Positions 60,666-64,000 of a stretch of 64,000 nucleotides of DNA are shown here, piece after piece. Positions within the stretch are counted from its first letter, which is position 1; each line of letters starts with the position of its first letter. Source of the stretch: Clostridioides sp. ES-S-0010-02 (lineage in GTDB: Bacteria; Bacillota; Clostridia; Peptostreptococcales; Peptostreptococcaceae); the NCBI GenBank assembly GCA_020641055.1, contig CP067345.1, positions 2,225,317 through 2,289,316 of the forward strand, given 5' to 3'. A program made the position numbers and the translations under genes. Below the pieces are notes generated by a model that searched no databases, had not been told where the DNA came from, and saw nothing but the letters and a program-made list of their open reading frames with translations.

Positions 60666-62483
60666 TTACTTTAAATTCAGTATTTCCATGAACTCATCAC
60701 CTGTAATTGTCTCTTTTTCTAATAAATATTCAGCAAGTTCATGTAGCTTATCAATATTATTCTCTAAAATCTCAATTGCTTTTTTATGACAAGTCTTTAC
60801 TATTCTAAATACTTCTTCATCAATTTTAGCTGCAGTATCTGAAGAACAAGCAAGAGAAGAGTCTCCTCCTAGGTACTGATTACTTACTGTTTCAAGAGCA
60901 ACCATATCAAATTCCTCACTCATACCAAGACGAGTAACCATAGCTCTTGCAATCTTAGTAGCTTGCTCTATATCATTTGATGCACCTGATGTACAAGTAT
61001 CAAAAATAACTTCTTCAGCAGCACGACCACCTGTAAAAGTAGTTATTTTATCAATGGCTTCCTCTTTGGACATAAGTACACTTTCATCTTCTGCAACTTG
61101 CATAGTATAACCCAATGCACCTGAAGTCCTAGGTATTATTGTAATTTTATGGACAGGTGCAGAATGTTTCTGCATTGCAGCAACAAGTGCATGACCTATT
61201 TCATGGTAAGCTATGATTTTCTTTTCTTTATCAGAAATCACAGCTCCTTTACGTTGATATCCTGCAATTACAGTCTCAACAGATTCCTCAAAATCTTGTT
61301 GCTCTACTACATCTCTGCCAGACTTAACTGCTAAAAGTGCTGCTTCATTTACAATATTTGCAAGTTCTGCTCCAGATGCACCTGATGTAGACCTAGCAAT
61401 TGCATTATAATCTATATTTGAGTCTACATTTACATTTTTAGCATGTACCTTTAAGATAGCTTCTCGTCCTCCAAGGTCTGGAAGTTCAACTGGTATACGT
61501 CTATCAAATCGTCCTGGGCGAAGTAATGCTTTATCAAGACTATCAGGTCTATTCGTTGCAGCTAGTATTACTACACCTATTCCACCATCAAATCCATCCA
61601 TTTCACTTAATAATTGATTTAAAGTTTGTTCACGTTCATCATTTCCGCCTATTCCACTTCCATTATCACGCTTTTTACCTATAGTATCAATTTCATCTAT
61701 AAACACTATACATGGAGCTTTTTCTTTAGCTTGTTTAAATAAATCACGTATTCTAGATGCTCCCATACCTACAAACATCTCAACAAATTCAGAACCAGAT
61801 ATTGAGAAAAATGGTACATCTGCTTCACCTGCCACAGCTTTTGCAAGTAGTGTCTTTCCTGTTCCTGGAGGCCCTACTAAAAGTGCACCTTTTGGCATTT
61901 GTGCTCCTATTTTTTTGTATTTTTCTGGATTGTGTAAGAAATCTACTATCTCGCTTAGAGCTTCTTTTGCCTCATCTTGACCAGCTACATCATTAAATCT
62001 TTTTCCACTTTGAGCAGATACATACATTTTGGCATTACTCTTTCCAAATTGCATACTATTGCCACCCATTCGTTTTTGCATTGATTTCATCATTAAATTA
62101 CCAAATAGCATAAGAATACCTATAGGTACTATCCATGTAAGTAAAATACTCAAAAGAGGTGAATTTTCTTTAGGAATAATCTTAGTAAATTCTACTTTTG
62201 CATCTTTTAATCTATCAACTAGTTCTGGGTCATCCATTCTACCAGTTATGTATATATTTTTATCCTTACTACTAGATGGGCTTATTGCAATTTTATTACT
62301 TTCTATTTCAACAGATTTAACCTTTCCTGAATCTAACATTGTAAGAAATTTTCCATAATCAATCTCAACCATTTTTTTATCCATTAGACTTGGAAATATT
62401 AAAGCATTTAAAAACATTACTACTATTATTATTATTGTATAATAATAGAGTATTGACCTCTTTTGTGGTTTGTGTTCATCCAT
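60666..62483 (-). CDS. ftsH: ATP-dependent zinc metalloprotease FtsH
   Basis: 605 residues. Two membrane segments (about 12-31 and 107-129) bracket a small outer domain. AAA module: Walker [10 protein letters not shown] near 202-210, pore loop [13 protein letters not shown], Walker [28 protein letters not shown]. Protease: [11 protein letters not shown] (HExxH) and third ligand in [10 protein letters not shown]/Asp upstream. It degrades membrane and regulatory proteins. Starts 30 bases after a MarR-type gene and is likely co-transcribed. AAAGGAG precedes ATG. Confidence 0.95.
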   Translation of the reverse strand: MDEHKPQKRSILYYYTIIIIVVMFLNALIFPSLMDKKMVEIDYGKFLTMLDSGKVKSVEIESNKIAISPSSSKDKNIYITGRMDDPELVDRLKDAKVEFTKIIPKENSPLLSILLTWIVPIGILMLFGNLMMKSMQKRMGGNSMQFGKSNAKMYVSAQSGKRFNDVAGQDEAKEALSEIVDFLHNPEKYKKIGAQMPKGALLVGPPGTGKTLLAKAVAGEADVPFFSISGSEFVEMFVGMGASRIRDLFKQAKEKAPCIVFIDEIDTIGKKRDNGSGIGGNDEREQTLNQLLSEMDGFDGGIGVVILAATNRPDSLDKALLRPGRFDRRIPVELPDLGGREAILKVHAKNVNVDSNIDYNAIARSTSGASGAELANIVNEAALLAVKSGRDVVEQQDFEESVETVIAGYQRKGAVISDKEKKIIAYHEIGHALVAAMQKHSAPVHKITIIPRTSGALGYTMQVAEDESVLMSKEEAIDKITTFTGGRAAEEVIFDTCTSGASNDIEQATKIARAMVTRLGMSEEFDMVALETVSNQYLGGDSSLACSSDTAAKIDEEVFRIVKTCHKKAIEILENNIDKLHELAEYLLEKETITGDEFMEILNLK

Positions 62484-62513
62484 AATTTTGTTCTCCTTTA
62501 AATTAATTTTATG

Positions 62514-62957
62514 TTATTTGCAATCAATATGAGTTAAAAGCTTATTTAATTTTTCTAAGCCCTCTATTATATCTTCCATATCTTGCAATTTTTCACTAGT
62601 CATATTTTCAAAATAGTCATCAAAAATACTACTTGAAATATTTTCTTGTATATCCAGCGATTTTTCTGTAACTTTAACTTTTACAATTCGTTGGTCTTCT
62701 TTATCTCTTATACGATTTAAAAATCCATTTTTTTCGAGTCTTTGACATATTACTGACACATTGCTATTTGTCATATTCAAATTTTTACCTAAATCACTTA
62801 TTTTTTTCTCTCCATGTTCACATAGTTCTGATAAAATCAAAGCTTGTACTGCTGTAATCCCAAGTGGTTGATAGAACTGACTTAATGAAGTTGTAAATTT
62901 GATATTTATATCTCTAGTTAATTCTAGCAGTGCTTTTTTAAAACTTATCTCATCCAT
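62514..62957 (-). CDS. MarR-family transcriptional regulator
   Basis: 147 residues. Winged helix-turn-helix: LILSELCEHGEKKISDLGKN, LNMTNSNVSVICQRLEKNGF and the wing RIRDKEDQRIVKVKVT with the conserved Asp-Arg. N- and C-terminal helices form the dimer interface. It likely represses itself and the downstream ftsH. A palindrome that overlaps its promoter is described separately. AGGGAG precedes the ATG. Confidence 0.9.
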   Translation of the reverse strand: MDEISFKKALLELTRDINIKFTTSLSQFYQPLGITAVQALILSELCEHGEKKISDLGKNLNMTNSNVSVICQRLEKNGFLNRIRDKEDQRIVKVKVTEKSLDIQENISSSIFDDYFENMTSEKLQDMEDIIEGLEKLNKLLTHIDCK

Positions 62958-63046
62958 ATAAATTCTCCCTGTAAAAATACTTTATTTTACTAATATTTTT
63001 AACTTTAAATTCAAAAATATTTTATAAATAATCCTTAACACTATAA

Positions 63047-63091
63047 ATATTTAATGTATTAAATATTATAGTATTAAGGATTTATTGTCAA
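63047..63091 (-). promoter_or_regulatory. marR-ftsH promoter with a palindromic operator
   Basis: Minus strand: TTGACA (63091-63086), 15-base spacer, TATAAT (63070-63065). The perfect palindrome ATATTTAAT-GT-ATTAAATAT (63047-63066) directly abuts and overlaps the -10, as for a MarR dimer operator. Confidence 0.6.
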
Positions 63092-63164
63092 TAACAATAT
63101 TGTAACTTCAGTTATAAATAGTTTATCTTATCTTATTGAAATTTTTGAATAAGATATTTTTAAT

Positions 63165-63195
63165 AAAAAATCGATGTATTTATTTTACACCGATT
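63165..63195 (-). terminator. Terminator of the TetR gene
   Basis: ATCGATGTA (63170-63178) pairs with TACACCGAT (63186-63194). On the minus strand a T-run (TTTTTTATT) follows. Confidence 0.65.
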
Positions 63196-63255
63196 CCTCT
63201 CATTTTAATCTTATTCAAAAATAAAAATCTAAAGTTATTTACTATTACAATAAAT

Positions 63256-63888
63256 TTAATCTTCTGTTAACATATTATATACAAAATCAAAACTTCCTTT
63301 ATGTGCTCCCAAGGTCGTTTCCATAATACAAACAAATGCCTTTGCTTTTTGCAGTATTTCATCATTATCCCAATCAAACATGCCTTTATCAAATATACAC
63401 TCAGAAGAAACAAGTAAAAACTCTATTGTCTCTTTTGGATATTTTGTATTGAATACACCTTCTCTTATACCTTGTTCTACTACCTCTGTTAATATAGGTG
63501 TAAAATTTAAAATAGTTTTGACTATTGTCTTTTGATGCATCTCAGCATTGTTGGGTTGTTGAAATTGGTTAATCACTTTTTCTTTACTTCCTCCAACTTT
63601 AGGTCTTTGAGATATTAATATCTGAAAGAACTTTTCAATAACTGGAATATCTGGATTTGAAGCAATTTCTTTCAACATCTTTATATCATTATCTATAATT
63701 CTAGTTATAATTTCATCCATTACCTCTTCTTTAGATTTAAAATAGTAATAAAATGTTCCTTTTGCAATTCCAATCTCATTTAAAATATCATTTACAGTAG
63801 TTTTTGTATAACCTTTAGTACAAAAAAGCATTTCAGCTGTATCAAGTATTTCATTTTTACGTTCTTCAGGGTCTTTTATAATTCTCAT
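63256..63888 (-). CDS. TetR-family transcriptional regulator
   Basis: 210 residues. N-terminal helix-turn-helix: RKNEILDTAEMLFCTKGYTKT, TVNDILNEIGIAKGTFYYYF (recognition helix) and KEEVMDEIITRI. The ligand-binding C-terminal part is poorly conserved. Usually such regulators repress efflux or metabolic genes, and the target may lie beyond position 64000. AAGGAG precedes the ATG. Likely autoregulated through the operator in its promoter. Confidence 0.92.
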   Translation of the reverse strand: MRIIKDPEERKNEILDTAEMLFCTKGYTKTTVNDILNEIGIAKGTFYYYFKSKEEVMDEIITRIIDNDIKMLKEIASNPDIPVIEKFFQILISQRPKVGGSKEKVINQFQQPNNAEMHQKTIVKTILNFTPILTEVVEQGIREGVFNTKYPKETIEFLLVSSECIFDKGMFDWDNDEILQKAKAFVCIMETTLGAHKGSFDFVYNMLTED

Positions 63889-63908
63889 ATACTTTCTCCT
63901 TTCAATAG

Positions 63909-63958
63909 ACCAACAGTCGGTTTAGTTTTATTATATAAAACTACTTTTATAATGTCAA
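63909..63958 (-). promoter_or_regulatory. Promoter and operator of the TetR gene
   Basis: Minus strand: TTGACA (63958-63953), 17-base spacer, TATAAT (63935-63930). Downstream, ACCAACAGTCGGT (63909-63921) is an imperfect palindrome of the type bound by many TetR regulators. Confidence 0.6.
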
Positions 63959-64000
63959 TTTTATAAAATAAAAATAAGGTATAAAGAAGTATGATAATTA

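Noticed and set aside
1-64000. CRISPR array
   Set aside because: No set of regularly spaced direct repeats of about 28-37 bases was noticed on either strand, and no cas gene is present.
1-64000. tRNA or rRNA genes
   Set aside because: No cloverleaf with TTCGAATCC-type T-loop or rRNA signature was seen.

Overview
The window looks like a chromosomal segment of Clostridioides difficile or a very close relative. The DNA is strongly AT-rich, ribosome binding sites are of the strong AGGAGG type, TTG and GTG starts are common, and the gene content (XerD-like recombinase next to lexA, many cyclic-di-GMP proteins, one-piece aromatic operon, orphan KdpDE, FtsH/MarR) fits that genus. The species call is inference from protein content, not from a database search.

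Layout. 0-9 kb: end of an ACT-domain gene, a membrane protein with an HExxH motif, a tyrosine recombinase, lexA with an SOS box inside its promoter, a ComEC-like metallo-hydrolase lipoprotein, a diguanylate cyclase behind a structured leader, and a two-gene MotA/MotB-like ion motor resembling ZorA/ZorB of the Zorya defence system. 9-15 kb: an SsuB/SsuC-type ABC transporter whose ATPase gene is split by a 4.3-kb large-serine-recombinase element carrying release factor 3, and whose permease gene has a one-base frameshift. 15-20 kb: dCMP deaminase, an endolysin-like amidase, DUF948 and YtxH proteins, a candidate structured RNA with its own promoter and terminator, a PBECR-like nuclease-fold protein and a YbaK-type deacylase. 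20-26 kb: a more GC-rich four-gene module (response regulator, histidine kinase, ABC ATPase, FtsX-type permease) and a methyltransferase. 26.7-36.6 kb: the substrate-binding protein of an SsuA/THI5-type transporter, split by a second, different serine-recombinase element of 8.8 kb that carries an ECF sigma factor, a membrane protein, an ABC exporter, VanZ-like, GNAT and AraC/GyrI-like genes. 36.7-41.3 kb: cupin, a BlaR1/MecR1-like M56 peptidase without an adjacent BlaI, a 1.1-kb gene-poor stretch, a small XRE/membrane protein operon and a YdcF-like protein. 41.3-47 kb: a large Cache/PAS/GGDEF cyclase and a Cache/GGDEF/EAL phosphodiesterase. 47-55.5 kb: the aromatic amino acid operon aroF-aroB-aroA-aroC-pheA-aroE-aroK-tyrA (no dehydroquinate dehydratase here). 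55.6-64 kb: CorA-like channel, KdpE/KdpD, FtsH with a MarR regulator, and a TetR regulator.

Three observations stand out. First, upstream of the aro operon a canonical promoter drives a 43-codon reading frame in which 14 of 20 consecutive codons encode Phe, Tyr or Trp, followed by a perfect intrinsic terminator before aroF. This looks like ribosome-mediated attenuation. Second, both serine-recombinase elements can be removed on paper by joining shared dinucleotides (GA and CA) lying exactly in the centre of palindromic reconstructed attP sites. Each join restores a full-length, in-frame transporter gene of normal length. Third, all three component types of this transporter family are independently broken in the window.

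Positions of motifs are read from the sequence. Family assignments rest on motif recognition only, and no alignment or structure prediction was run.
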